Assembly: GCA_025060395.1 (NCBI GenBank)
Contig: JANXCC010000003.1
Coordinates: 1-64,000 of the forward strand
Length of the DNA: 64,000 nucleotides
From: Candidatus Bipolaricaulota bacterium
GTDB taxonomy: Bacteria; Bipolaricaulota; Bipolaricaulia; RBG-16-55-9; DRXL01
Direction of reading: 5' to 3'
The notes under the pieces are model-generated. The model made no database searches. It was not told the DNA's origin and was given only the letters and a program-made list of their open reading frames with translations. Of the stretch, positions 1 through 8,823 are shown one piece after another. A program made the position numbers and the translations under genes. Position 1 is the stretch's first letter. Every line of letters begins with the position of its first letter.

Positions 1-196
1 TGCCCCGTTGGAGGGCTTCAAATTCCATGCGGGTGCCGTGGGCGTCGGTGCCGCTGACGTGGACGACCTCGTGCCCTTTGAGTTTATAATAGCGAGCGAA
101 GACGTCTCCCGAGAGTAAGCACCCGATGAGCGTGCCCAGGTGGGGCACGTTATTAGCATACGGCCAGGCGCTGCAGATCAGAATTTTCTTGGCGAA
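1..196 (-). CDS. metG: Methionyl-tRNA synthetase, N-terminal part (cut by window edge)
   Basis: The enzyme charges tRNA-Met with methionine in the cytoplasm. Only about 65 N-terminal residues are in the window. The reverse strand reads [19 protein letters not shown], carrying the HIGH-type signature as HLGT, followed by VSGTDAHGT, both typical of archaeal-type/MetG2 enzymes. A Shine-Dalgarno-like GGAAGGG lies upstream. The family start (Met-Ala-Lys-Lys) aligns with a TTC codon at 196-194; an in-frame TGA lies just upstream and no ATG, GTG or TTG is available in this frame. The start is therefore either unusual or affected by a base error. Family assignment is firm, the start is not. Confidence 0.85.
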
Positions 197-223
197 GGCG
201 GATCACCCTTCCGACGTGGGGAG

Positions 224-252
224 AGTATAGCGAATAAAGTTAGGTTTAGCAA
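224..252 (-). promoter_or_regulatory. Sigma-70-type promoter for metG
   Basis: On the minus strand TTGCTA (252-247) is followed after 17 bases by TATACT (229-224). Transcription would start near 217, giving a leader of about 20 bases that includes the GGAAGGG ribosome binding site of metG. Confidence 0.6.
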
Positions 253-274
253 GCAATTTCGATCCCTGCACTAA

Positions 275-3200
275 TTAAAATTTTTCTAAGAATTCTCGAA
301 TGACCTTGCGATCTGTTGCGTTAAGACCATAGAAATCAGCGACTAGATCATTCACTTTTTCCTCGCCGTCGCTCAAAAGTTTTTGTAGCTTTTTAATCTC
401 TTTGTTGACTTCCTCAAGAAGATCGAATAATTTCTTACAGCTTTCTTCATCTTGAGGGAGCTTGAGGTTCATTAATCGAACAGATTCGACCTGGCTTTGT
501 CCTTGCAATGTCAACCATGTTTTGACGAGTTCGGCGTGTGTTCTTGTAGGGAAGATCAGCTCGCTACGTCCAAAGCGAAGCGCCCAGGACTCGTCAAGCT
601 GCTGCTGAAGCGAGACATCTTCCATACGAATCCGAGCTGCTTGTGGTCTGCCTTGAACTAAGCGCGACACAGGATAAAGCTCTGGACGCTTTTTCAATTT
701 AGCAATCTGAGGCTCCGGGAAGGCTGCACGCTCTTGTTCTTTAGCACGCAGCTTGCCCTTGGTCTCGGTGAGCTTCTGGGCTAGATTAGCCAATCTCTTG
801 GCGACCTCTCGCTCGACTTTAGTCCTGGGCAAGCGAATAGGTAAGAGCTTAATGAACTGATCACCATAAGAATAAGAGTGTCCAGTGTAGACGGTGCTCA
901 CGTGTTTAAGATAGAAGTCTAACAAACTTGAGTTGAGCAAAGCCAGTATGAACCAACGATTAAGTTTTGGAGCGAGCGCTACTCCATAAACACCAGATGT
1001 CCCTCCAGCAGTAAACACGAATCGCCCTTGCTCATCCAAAGCAACGTCAGGTTTTGTAGATGAAACTTGCAAAAGAATCTTCTCTTGCTCATAGAACTCC
1101 AGATTCTGAGGTCTTGCTGCTCCATACCAATCATGCACGAACCGCCCACTCTCGCGGTTTTGTAACACTTCTTTATGATCATTCAAATATCTCCAAGCCC
1201 TTGGGAAGTCTTCCATACGTGGCGCTTTGTCCGCATAGGGCTTAAAAGGCTCCAGCTTAGCATTCTCTTCGCTAGGGATGAGCTTGTATACCCTATCAAT
1301 CCTCACATAGGGGAAGATCACGTACCAACCATCCCAAGCAATATGCCAACGCTCGACGTCTCGTCCAAAGAGCCAGGGGCGTAGTAGCTCTTTCTCGATC
1401 TCTAGCTCTTTATCAGGCTCCCCTTTGGGCTGCACCAGCAAAGTCTTCCCTCGATCTTCTACAAACTTAAGTATGAAAACATCATCACAGCCCGTAGCAA
1501 GCCCTTGAAACCCACCACTTTGGGTCAGCGTTAGCTCGTGCAGGCGATGTGTGGCAGCTTTGTTAAGTTTTCTGAAGACGCGCCACTCCTTTGGGGGCAT
1601 AAGATACCAGCCCTGAGAAGATAAATTCGCTGTTTGCTCTATAAAGGCGTCAACGTGCTTGCCTAGTATGTATGGCCCTTTTTTCTTTACGTTCTGAATA
1701 AGCACTTGCGCTTCGTCAAGCAAAGCCTTTGGTCCCTCACCGGGGTCGGCAAACACCCTAGCAGCCACAAATTGCTTACGTTTGGGTGAATCTGTTCTGT
1801 AAGCAATCAAAATAGCCGGATAATTGAGTGCGTCTTTGAAAACCCGTGTGTCGCGAAGATCAAAGATCAGCTCAATCTCAGCTAACTGGAGCAATTCCTC
1901 TCGAAGCTTCTGCGCATAGTTAGCAAGCAAGAAACGATCAGAACAGATGAAGCCTAGCCGTCCACCCTCTTTCAGCCAGTAGACGACTGCACGCTCAATG
2001 AAAGGAATGAAAATATCAAAGTTGCCCTCGGCCCATTCGTAAATCCCCTGCCAATACTGGCGAGATAGCTCTGGGATATTCTGAATGCGCACATAGGGCG
2101 GATTGCCTACAACAAAGTCGTATTGCAATTCATGCTTAAGTGTCATGGCAAGCGCGAGATCTTCTAACGTCTTCAGGAAACGCCCGTCTTCGTATTCTCT
2201 TGCTAGACGCCCCAAAGTCTCTAAGATCTTCTGAGCAGCGGGATGAATATAGCGTGCCAGCTCTGCTGCGTGGGTAAGATCGAATCGGGATAGGATAGCA
2301 CGCAATTCTTCTATAGTAGGTAGTGATGTTCCCTGTTCTCGGCTGTGTCGCACGGCCGAGAACATCGCGTGCTGTACTTTAAAATACTCTTCGACGTTAT
2401 CTATCCAGCTATGGTACCGAGCGCGATCAAACCTCGGTACGGGAACCTCTACCTTCAAAAACTTCCCAGGTCTTACCTCAACAGGAAGCTCGGTCTTGAT
2501 CTTCGCTACATCACCCTTAGCTTCAAACGTAAAACCTCTGTTACCGTGTCTCTCTTCGATCTGATCTTGCTCACCCTCTCGTTTTTCATGCCGCAAAGAA
2601 TCAGTGCGAAAGACGGGCAAGGTTGGAATTTTAAAATCTGGATCATCTTTGAGAACCTGAGCGTAAGCAGGGAGCAAGTGTAGTGCATAATTGACTTGAG
2701 CCATGAGCACAGCAAAAGGATTGATGTCGAATCCGACAATCCGAAAGCCATCGCGTAGACTCTGAAGTTTCTCTTTGAGGGTTCCCGACGAAGCCTCCAA
2801 GTAGCGTTTCAGAGCATATACGAGAAACGTTCCAGATCCACAAGCTGGGTCAAGCAGTCGTTTTGCAGCGATATTTGGTCCTTGGTATTCCACATGGTCC
2901 AGAATAAATTCCACAATCTCTGGAGGAGTATAAAATTCGCCAAGAGCCTTGCGGGTCTCCGGATCGAAATACGACTGATAAAGCTGGCCTAAGAGATCCC
3001 CAGAAAGCTCAGAAAAATCAAATTGAAAGACAGCGAGAGTAGCTTCTGCAAGAGCCTCAATAGTAGCATGAGCTGCACTGTCAAGCTTGGGCAGATCAAG
3101 CCACCAATCGAAGATGTCACTGGCAAAGAGCGATTGAAAAGCTTGCTTTTTGCCTTCTTCAAAAATCGCGAAAGTAGCGGGCACATAATCTTTCAAATCT

Positions 3201-3832
3201 AGCCTCCCGCGGCGATCTTGCGCATCTAAGGCTCTCTCATAAGCATCGATAGAGTTCATAGGAAATCCCGCATCTTGCATGGCCTTGGCCAACATGAGCC
3301 GTGAGAGGAGAGCATACGTTGTCTCTAAGGCAAACATAAAGCGCCTTAGCGTGTCTTTGGAGACCTTTGTACCTAGAAACGGTTGCCAGCTCTTGGGAGC
3401 ATCTTCTGCATCAAGATCGCGAGCGTAGATACGCTCCCAGAAGGCAAAAGCCCCACGAGTGAAATCAGACTGTTCTATCAACGCAGGCAAATGCTCAAAA
3501 AGCGCCTGAGTGAGCCTTCCAAAGGCCACGTGGCGCGATAGGGCAAACTGTCCTAAGAATATCCGTCCTCCCTCTTGATCAGGGCTGGTAACACGTATAG
3601 GTTTCGTTCGGCAATTCGCTAGTGCCTTCTTAACTGAATCAAGCTGTTTCCAGTCTATGGCACGCTTGTGCAGGATTTGATAAAGATAGCCAGCTTGAGA
3701 AACAGTTATAGAGTCAAGCAAGAAACGTTCTGGTTCTTCAAGATCATCTCCAAGACGTCGGTAAAGCAAGAATTCAGTCCCATTGGTGAGGGCTGCATAT
3801 TCAGGGAGCAGTTCTTTAACATACTCTTTCAA
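275..3832 (-). CDS. Type IIG restriction-modification protein, methylase and specificity part
   Basis: This is an adenine-N6 DNA methyltransferase of the Eco57I/TaqI-like class with a C-terminal target-recognition region. Motif I is DPACGSGTFL, preceded by GEFYTPPEIVEFIL, and the catalytic motif IV is NPPYV. The TaqI-type specificity region fills roughly the last 450 residues, ending in a coiled coil. The frame stays open upstream of the assigned TTG start, where it encodes YYEFKRP, the E-x-K element of a PD-(D/E)xK nuclease. The rest of that nuclease is in another frame (3850-4113). A single polypeptide of about 1280 residues would be normal for type IIG enzymes, so one lost base has probably split the gene. 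Methylation by this part might persist; cleavage is doubtful. A BREX PglX was considered but lacks such an N-terminal nuclease motif. Confidence 0.8.
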   Translation of the reverse strand: MKEYVKELLPEYAALTNGTEFLLYRRLGDDLEEPERFLLDSITVSQAGYLYQILHKRAIDWKQLDSVKKALANCRTKPIRVTSPDQEGGRIFLGQFALSRHVAFGRLTQALFEHLPALIEQSDFTRGAFAFWERIYARDLDAEDAPKSWQPFLGTKVSKDTLRRFMFALETTYALLSRLMLAKAMQDAGFPMNSIDAYERALDAQDRRGRLDLKDYVPATFAIFEEGKKQAFQSLFASDIFDWWLDLPKLDSAAHATIEALAEATLAVFQFDFSELSGDLLGQLYQSYFDPETRKALGEFYTPPEIVEFILDHVEYQGPNIAAKRLLDPACGSGTFLVYALKRYLEASSGTLKEKLQSLRDGFRIVGFDINPFAVLMAQVNYALHLLPAYAQVLKDDPDFKIPTLPVFRTDSLRHEKREGEQDQIEERHGNRGFTFEAKGDVAKIKTELPVEVRPGKFLKVEVPVPRFDRARYHSWIDNVEEYFKVQHAMFSAVRHSREQGTSLPTIEELRAILSRFDLTHAAELARYIHPAAQKILETLGRLAREYEDGRFLKTLEDLALAMTLKHELQYDFVVGNPPYVRIQNIPELSRQYWQGIYEWAEGNFDIFIPFIERAVVYWLKEGGRLGFICSDRFLLANYAQKLREELLQLAEIELIFDLRDTRVFKDALNYPAILIAYRTDSPKRKQFVAARVFADPGEGPKALLDEAQVLIQNVKKKGPYILGKHVDAFIEQTANLSSQGWYLMPPKEWRVFRKLNKAATHRLHELTLTQSGGFQGLATGCDDVFILKFVEDRGKTLLVQPKGEPDKELEIEKELLRPWLFGRDVERWHIAWDGWYVIFPYVRIDRVYKLIPSEENAKLEPFKPYADKAPRMEDFPRAWRYLNDHKEVLQNRESGRFVHDWYGAARPQNLEFYEQEKILLQVSSTKPDVALDEQGRFVFTAGGTSGVYGVALAPKLNRWFILALLNSSLLDFYLKHVSTVYTGHSYSYGDQFIKLLPIRLPRTKVEREVAKRLANLAQKLTETKGKLRAKEQERAAFPEPQIAKLKKRPELYPVSRLVQGRPQAARIRMEDVSLQQQLDESWALRFGRSELIFPTRTHAELVKTWLTLQGQSQVESVRLMNLKLPQDEESCKKLFDLLEEVNKEIKKLQKLLSDGEEKVNDLVADFYGLNATDRKVIREFLEKF

Positions 3833-3849
3833 TTGGGCTACATGTACTG

Positions 3850-4113
3850 TTAAATCAGTAGCAGGGCGTTTAAACTCATAATACAGATTGGGCGCCCTGT
3901 AATACCATGCAAGATCACATCAGCGCGCCCTCTACCAAGACGTCGCTCTAGGCGCAAATCCTCACCTAGAGTGCCATACCCTAGAGTAACAAAGAATTCT
4001 CTAACTATAAAGAGATCAACAACCTCTCGCTCGTTCAGATCGCTACTTTCTTGACACTGCTTGCTTATCTGTTGAAGAATCTCTTGGAGTTTTTGAGGCT
4101 CTTGAGTAGACAT
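3850..4113 (-). pseudogene. N-terminal nuclease fragment of the type IIG enzyme (frameshifted)
   Basis: The fragment reads GYGTLGEDLRLERRLGRGRA and then DVILHGITGRP, the usual sequence that leads into the catalytic E-x-K of type I/IIG nuclease domains. The frame then runs to a stop at 3850. The missing EFKRP element is present in the adjacent frame at 3877-3863. Restoring one base near 3878-3884 would give GRPICIIEFKRP and fuse both parts. The ATG at 4113 has a GGTGAGAGG ribosome binding site; a GTG at 4131 is an alternative start. Loss of one base, natural or artefactual, is the simplest explanation. Confidence 0.7.
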
Positions 4114-4197
4114 GGCACTCGTGCCTCTCACCCTTAGACTAGTTCAACTATACCATATGAGACAAGTTTTTGGCAATAATCTTTGGGATTTGACACC

Positions 4198-4532
4198 CTA
4201 ATGCTTACGGCCCTTCCAAGCTCCCAACCACCGGACGCGCTTTCGGAGCTGACCACGGCAGAGTGCACTCACAAGCTTCTCATCAGCAGTGATGAAGAGA
4301 GCATCTTGTTGTTGGGCTAGGGCCACGTACAGCGCATCGTAGAAGCTACAGTCAGACGTGCGCGCAACCTTCCAGGCCACCTTGCATTCTCAGCCGTTAA
4401 TAGATCCGGGGCTAGGAGAACAGCGTCCGTCACAACGCCTCTCTTCTAGGAAATGATCAGCTTGATCAGAGAGCTTTTCCGGAATATACCATTTGATGAC
4501 AACGCTCGCATCGACACGACGTAGCGGGTCAT
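4198..4532 (-). pseudogene. Decayed VapC-type PIN-domain toxin
   Basis: VapC toxins are PIN-domain RNases that cut tRNA or rRNA. The remnant can be read by switching frames: MTRYV then VDASVVIKWYIPEK (PIN first Asp), then VVTDAVLLAPDLLTAENA, then VAWKVARTSDCSFYDALYVA and LFITADEKLVSAL (central Glu and distal Asp motifs). At least three single- or double-base indels are needed: near the GTCGTGTCGATG start region, near GAGAGGCGTT, and near AATGCAAGGTGG. The last 60 codons (4198-4380) form one open frame. The ATG at 4532 overlaps the antitoxin stop as ATGA, the normal layout of a vapBC pair. The toxin is probably dead. Confidence 0.65.
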
Positions 4533-4656
4533 CGAGCCCGATCCTCGCGAAGCAACTCCATGCTGTTGCTGAAAACGCGTTTGGAGCGAGCTAACCTCTC
4601 GCGAATCTGCCGTGCGCAGACCAGGGCTTTGTCTTTAGGAACTTGGACATTCTCAT
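4529..4656 (-). pseudogene. Remnant of the cognate VapB-like antitoxin
   Basis: The frame encodes ENVQVPKDKALVCARQIRER, ending in MELLREDRAR and a TGA that overlaps the vapC ATG. The size, basic helical character and position match small antitoxins of PIN toxins. The ATG at 4656 overlaps the stop of the upstream 82-residue gene but is one base out of frame, so a base after the ATG (ATG-GAG) seems to have been lost. It cannot be translated from this ATG as sequenced. Confidence 0.5.
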
Positions 4657-4901
4657 CCCTGCGGCCAAGTCTCTTCCAATCTTGCGATCTCTGCTCGCGC
4701 TGCAGCGATCTTTTTCTGCAGCCATTCTAAGAGCACGTCCAGCTCCGCCCAGCGCTGGATATACTCTTCGCTGCCAGGAGGATGCCGCCGTAGCTCACGC
4801 ATTGAGAGCACATAGCGCTCGTTGAGCTTGGCGATCTCTTCCGTCAGCCTTTCTAACTCCGGAGACGTCCACTCCGGCGACTTGTTCCCGTTCTCGCTCA
4901 T
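4653..4901 (-). CDS. Small coiled-coil protein of unknown function
   Basis: The product is an 82-residue, charged, helical protein with heptad-like runs (LTEEIAKLNERYVLSMRELR and KKIAAARAEIARLEE). There is no signal peptide or membrane segment. I do not recognise a family. Its ATG overlaps the pepF stop as ATGA, so it is translationally coupled to pepF, and its own stop overlaps the antitoxin start. Confidence 0.6.
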   Translation of the reverse strand: MSENGNKSPEWTSPELERLTEEIAKLNERYVLSMRELRRHPPGSEEYIQRWAELDVLLEWLQKKIAAARAEIARLEETWPQG

Positions 4902-6703
4902 CAGCGCTCCTTCGCCGTGAGATGCTCTAGCTGCTCGACATAGCGCGCCATGAGCGCAAACGTCCGCTCTACCGGCTCTGGTGAAGCTAAGTCCACACCC
5001 GCAAGCTTGAGCGCATCTAAGGGGAAGAGCGAGCTTCCGGCCTTGAGAAATTCCAGATATCTTTCAGCCGCACCGGGCTTGCCGGAGAGCACTCCTTCGG
5101 CCAGCGCGTGCGCCCCAGAAATCCCCGTCGCATACTGATAGACATAGAAGTTCGAGTACAAGTGCGTAGCAAACTGCGCCCACGTGATCCCCACCCGCTC
5201 TCGATCCATGACGACTTCATCGCCGTAGCCCTCGGCGAAGAGATCCGCCATCAGATCAATGAGCGTCTGAGCAGAAAGCGCCTCGCCCCGCTCGACGCGC
5301 TCGTGGATTTCAAGCTCAAAACGCGCTAGTGTCGGCATGATGAAGAAGTATCTATGAAAGTTGGCCATCGCCTCTTCAATGACTGTGATCTGAAAATCCG
5401 GGTCTTTCTGGGTCTTCAAGAGATAATCACGCACCATCGCTTGATTGAAGTTCGAGGCGACTTCGGCAACGAAGAGCGAGTAGCGCGCGTAAACAAAGGG
5501 CTGAGTCTTCCACGTATAGTACGAGTGCATCGAGTGCCCTAGCTCATGAGCTAGGGTGCTTAAGCTGAAGATATCGTCGTTATAGCTCATGAGGATAAAT
5601 GGGTGCGTCCCGGGAGCTCCCGTTGAGAACGCTCCCATGCGCTTGCCCTTGTTCACTGCGTAGTCGACCCAGCGCTGTTCTAAGACGCCCTTGCGCAGCG
5701 TCTGCACATACTCGTCGCCGAGGGGCTTCATGCCCTCACAGATCCATTCGACTGTCTGCTTGAACGGGATCTTAAATTCTTTTTGCGTTAAGGGCGCCCT
5801 CGTGTCGTAGACATAGAGCCTCTCGTAGCCCAGAGCGTGCCGACGCATCCGCCAGTAACGGTGCCAGATGGGCAGATGTTTTTTGTAAGTTTGAATGAGA
5901 TTATGAAAGACCTCGACGGGAATGTGGTTCGCGGCGAGGGCGGCTTCAAGCGCAGACTTATAGCGTCGGGCACGAGCCATGAAGACGTTCTGCTTCACCC
6001 CCGCAGCGATGCAGTTGGCCATTGTATTCTTGAACGCTAAGAACGCATCGCAGTAGTTCTCCCACGCCGTCCGACGGACTTCTCGATCCGGGTGATGGAG
6101 CAGCGTGCTAATAGTACTATGGGTGATCTCGTGGCCGCCGGCGGCGGGCTTGAACGTCAGCTCAGCATCGGAAAGAATCCCATGCGTGGCGGCAGCCGTC
6201 CGGAATGGATCCATCAACTGGCGCAGAAGCTCTTCGACTTCCGCCGAGCGAATATGGTCCTTGCGTCGCTCTAGCTCTTCAAAATAGTGCCCATAGATCG
6301 CTAAGCGCGGCTCTTCTCTCGTCCACCGTCGCAGCTTCTCAAAGCCGATAGAGAGCATCTCCGGCTCAGCGAAGGCCATCGCGGCCATGACGCGCGCCAT
6401 CAGCCCGCGCGCGCGGTCGTTCTTGGCCGCAGCCGCTTGATCAGTTGTATCGACGTGATGCTGCATCCCTGCGTAGACGACGATCTTGCCCAGGCTGCGC
6501 CCAATGCGCTCAACTAGGTCGAACCAATCCGCCAAGACTTTGGGGCTTTCGCCCAAGCGCCCACGGAACGACGCGATCTGCGGGAGCTGCTCCGTCACTC
6601 TCTTGATCTCGTCCTCCCATGCTTGGTCTGATGGGAAGACGCTTTGAATATCCCACGTTTGTTCAACGGGGACTTGGCTGCGCGGCAGCACTTGTTGTGC
6701 CAT
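4901..6703 (-). CDS. pepF: Oligoendopeptidase F (M3 family)
   Basis: This is a 600-residue cytoplasmic zinc metallopeptidase that degrades short peptides. The active-site HEXXH is in [16 protein letters not shown], and the family context [20 protein letters not shown] precedes it. Length is normal for PepF (about 600). The ATG at 6703 follows an AAGGAG ribosome binding site. It heads a minus-strand run with the coiled-coil gene and the vapBC remnant. Confidence 0.93.
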   Translation of the reverse strand: MAQQVLPRSQVPVEQTWDIQSVFPSDQAWEDEIKRVTEQLPQIASFRGRLGESPKVLADWFDLVERIGRSLGKIVVYAGMQHHVDTTDQAAAAKNDRARGLMARVMAAMAFAEPEMLSIGFEKLRRWTREEPRLAIYGHYFEELERRKDHIRSAEVEELLRQLMDPFRTAAATHGILSDAELTFKPAAGGHEITHSTISTLLHHPDREVRRTAWENYCDAFLAFKNTMANCIAAGVKQNVFMARARRYKSALEAALAANHIPVEVFHNLIQTYKKHLPIWHRYWRMRRHALGYERLYVYDTRAPLTQKEFKIPFKQTVEWICEGMKPLGDEYVQTLRKGVLEQRWVDYAVNKGKRMGAFSTGAPGTHPFILMSYNDDIFSLSTLAHELGHSMHSYYTWKTQPFVYARYSLFVAEVASNFNQAMVRDYLLKTQKDPDFQITVIEEAMANFHRYFFIMPTLARFELEIHERVERGEALSAQTLIDLMADLFAEGYGDEVVMDRERVGITWAQFATHLYSNFYVYQYATGISGAHALAEGVLSGKPGAAERYLEFLKAGSSLFPLDALKLAGVDLASPEPVERTFALMARYVEQLEHLTAKER

Positions 6704-6794
6704 AGACGCGACACTCCTTATTGCTTTGTTTTAATAAGTATTCTTCGCTTGAGCAGTCCGTTGCTTGAGCCATCGCCTGAACGAACGTTGGCTT

Positions 6795-6977
6795 TCACCA
6801 TTCGTCTAAATCAGGCCAATGAACGCCTTCACCCTGGCCGATAAGCCGTCAGCGCCGGCGTTCCTTGGGTGTGCCGTGCAATAGTCCAGGATACCACGCC
6901 AAGGGCACAGAAATAGTCCGCCCATCAGAGAGATCAACAATCACCGTATCGTCGGTAACGCGAGCGTTCCGCACCAT
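6795..6977 (-). pseudogene. DUF2442 protein interrupted by an in-frame TGA
   Basis: Small DUF2442 proteins usually accompany toxin-antitoxin-like DUF4160 genes. The frame reads VTDDTVIVDLSDGRTISVPL, AWYPGLLHGTPKERRR, a TGA at 6851-6849, then RLIGQGEGVHWPDLDEW and a second TGA at 6797-6795. The first stop sits exactly where family members have Trp (ERxxW-xLIG), so a TGG to TGA change is likely. The tail is also shorter than usual. It lies 11 bases after the HerA-like gene. Confidence 0.6.
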
Positions 6978-6988
6978 GTAGCATTATC

Positions 6989-8713
6989 TTAGTGCATCAC
7001 CACGCAGAAGTCCAACCCTCTCAGCTCAAGGGGCTTAGAGTTATCAGGCGCGTGCACGACCATCCGCCCTCGCTCAAAGTATGGCAGGACCTTCTGGTAG
7101 CGCGGCGGCGCCCCGGCCAACTCCGCCATCTCCCGCTCCATTCCTAGGAGAATCCGCGTGCTGATCTGCGCCAGCACCGACTCATTCAGATCTTTCGGGC
7201 TCTGCGTGATGAGCACCAACGCCAGGCGATGCTTGCGCCCTTGCTTAGCAGCTTTAATAAATTTTTCAATGATAAGACGGTCTTGCTGCGTCTGATCTTT
7301 CGTTAAATACCGATGCGCTTCGTCCACCACAAGGACGATGGGGAATTTCTCGATGCGCCGGCCCCAGTCAGTCGGCGCGCTCTTGAGCTTCGCGTCCGCA
7401 ATCATCGAGAGAATCGCTAAGACGACAATTCTCTCGGCATCGGGGCTCAAGTGCTTCGTCGCAAAGACACTCACGACGTCTTCGGCGAAGATATCGCTGT
7501 AGAGCTGGGTGAGGGGATTAGCCCCTTGATCGAATATCTTGTGAAAGTGAGGGCGATCCACGCGGCGCTGGAGGGCTTGAAAGGTCGCCGGATGAATACG
7601 CCCGTTCTGCTTGTACATCTCAAGGGTTGCGGGATCGTCGACGAACTTCAAGAACTCTTGATAGGTGCCATGCTCGTGCTGATAGAAGAAGTCCCGGACA
7701 AGCTGCACAAGCGCGGTGTATTGATTCTCGTCGAGCTCGCCGCCAGCGATCAAGTATGGGAAGTCTCTCACAAGAGCAAATGGGATAGTGAAGTTCGTGT
7801 ACTTGGGACAGCCCAAGTAGCGTGGCTCACCCTCGACGGCTGCATAGACCGTGAGCTTCTCCTTGATGCCCCCAAACTTGATGCCATGCCCAAAGAGCAT
7901 CTCTTGTGCATCCTTGGTGAGATAGGGATTGTCTTCACGCATCTTCCAGTATTCGTTCTCCGGGTCAATGATGACGATACAGGGCTTGCGCTGCTCCCCA
8001 CCGCGCCGCTCCATGGGATAGACCGAGCCCACAATCTGACGCACAAAATTCTTGGCGACATGGGTCTTGCCGCGTCCACTCATCCCCGCAATGAGCACGT
8101 GCGTGAAGATCAAGGGGTCCCCGGTCTTCTTCTCGTCGTTGATGAGATAGTACGGCACATATTGTTTTTGTCGAGTTTGGATGGGCTCACCGTTGACGGC
8201 TACAAACCCTAAAAAGAGCCCATCTTCGGGGAGATCTAACCCAATCTTAACTTCGTCTTCGCTGGTCACTTTGCGCACGAGCGTATTGGGCTTGGGGATA
8301 TAGCGCACCTCGAGAGCTTGGCCCTCAGGGCCGATCATCGAGATGGGATTGAGCAGAGCCGTCTCGATATAGTCGTCTTCACCAAGGCGCTCCGCCCCAA
8401 CAAAGACGTGCACGTCGCTCATGTCGTCTAACGCATCGCGCTTGCGATAGCAGAGTTGCTCCACGCTCGCAAAGATCTTATAGTCTTTATAGCCCAACGG
8501 GATGACGACGTAATCCCCCAAGGCAAGTTCGTTGCGCTTCTCTTCGGGGATATAGACCTCGATATGGGTCTTCTTATCTTCGGTGGCGATGGAGAGCTCT
8601 TCGGCGATGCAGATTCTGCCAATCTCATCTGGGGCTAGGGAGAGAGCACGTTCGACGGATGAGGCTGCAATATTGATCCTGAGCTTGCGCTCAAGCTCGG
8701 CTCGGTCTGCCAT
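6989..8713 (-). CDS. HerA-type hexameric DNA-translocase ATPase
   Basis: HerA ATPases translocate DNA, commonly with the nuclease NurA in end resection, or in defence systems with other partners. The first 130 residues resemble the HAS-barrel. Walker A is AGMSGRGKT near residue 209, and Walker B is PIVLVVDEAHRYL. A sensor-like LALVLITQSPKDLNESVLAQ and an arginine-rich stretch follow. About 574 residues is typical. The ATG at 8713 has AGAGGTGG upstream and is preferred to a GTG at 8722. No NurA or other partner is visible, only the DUF2442 remnant downstream. Confidence 0.88.
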   Translation of the reverse strand: MADRAELERKLRINIAASSVERALSLAPDEIGRICIAEELSIATEDKKTHIEVYIPEEKRNELALGDYVVIPLGYKDYKIFASVEQLCYRKRDALDDMSDVHVFVGAERLGEDDYIETALLNPISMIGPEGQALEVRYIPKPNTLVRKVTSEDEVKIGLDLPEDGLFLGFVAVNGEPIQTRQKQYVPYYLINDEKKTGDPLIFTHVLIAGMSGRGKTHVAKNFVRQIVGSVYPMERRGGEQRKPCIVIIDPENEYWKMREDNPYLTKDAQEMLFGHGIKFGGIKEKLTVYAAVEGEPRYLGCPKYTNFTIPFALVRDFPYLIAGGELDENQYTALVQLVRDFFYQHEHGTYQEFLKFVDDPATLEMYKQNGRIHPATFQALQRRVDRPHFHKIFDQGANPLTQLYSDIFAEDVVSVFATKHLSPDAERIVVLAILSMIADAKLKSAPTDWGRRIEKFPIVLVVDEAHRYLTKDQTQQDRLIIEKFIKAAKQGRKHRLALVLITQSPKDLNESVLAQISTRILLGMEREMAELAGAPPRYQKVLPYFERGRMVVHAPDNSKPLELRGLDFCVVMH

Positions 8714-8732
8714 CTCGACCACCTCTGCTCCT

Positions 8733-8760
8733 ATTAGATCAAAAAAAGAGCCTATGTCAA
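8733..8760 (-). promoter_or_regulatory. Promoter for the HerA-like gene
   Basis: The minus strand has a perfect TTGACA (8760-8755), 16 bases, then TCTAAT (8738-8733). The leader of roughly 15 bases includes the ribosome binding site of the ATPase gene. Confidence 0.65.
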
Positions 8761-8797
8761 GTCCTCGTGTCTACTTCCTCAAGGGCCTGGAGAATAG

Positions 8798-8803
8798 TAT
8801 AAT
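8798..8803 (+). promoter_or_regulatory. -10 element for the M48 protease gene
   Basis: A perfect TATAAT is followed 8 bases later by the GGGAGG ribosome binding site of the M48 gene. The -35 region (around TTCCTC at 8775-8780) is poor. Confidence 0.45.
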
Positions 8804-8823
8804 TCCCCAGGGAGGCGACAACC

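Noticed and set aside
275-3832. PglX methyltransferase of a BREX system
   Set aside because: The frame carries an upstream nuclease E-x-K element and no other BREX genes (brxA, brxC, pglZ) are present, so type IIG fits better.
6849-6851. TGA read as tryptophan (alternative genetic code)
   Set aside because: Intact housekeeping genes here use TGG for Trp and TGA as a normal stop, often in ATGA overlaps, so recoding is unlikely.
7451-8212. 253-codon open frame on the plus strand opposite the HerA-like gene
   Set aside because: It has no recognisable domain, and its sequence mirrors the codon bias of the intact ATPase on the other strand.
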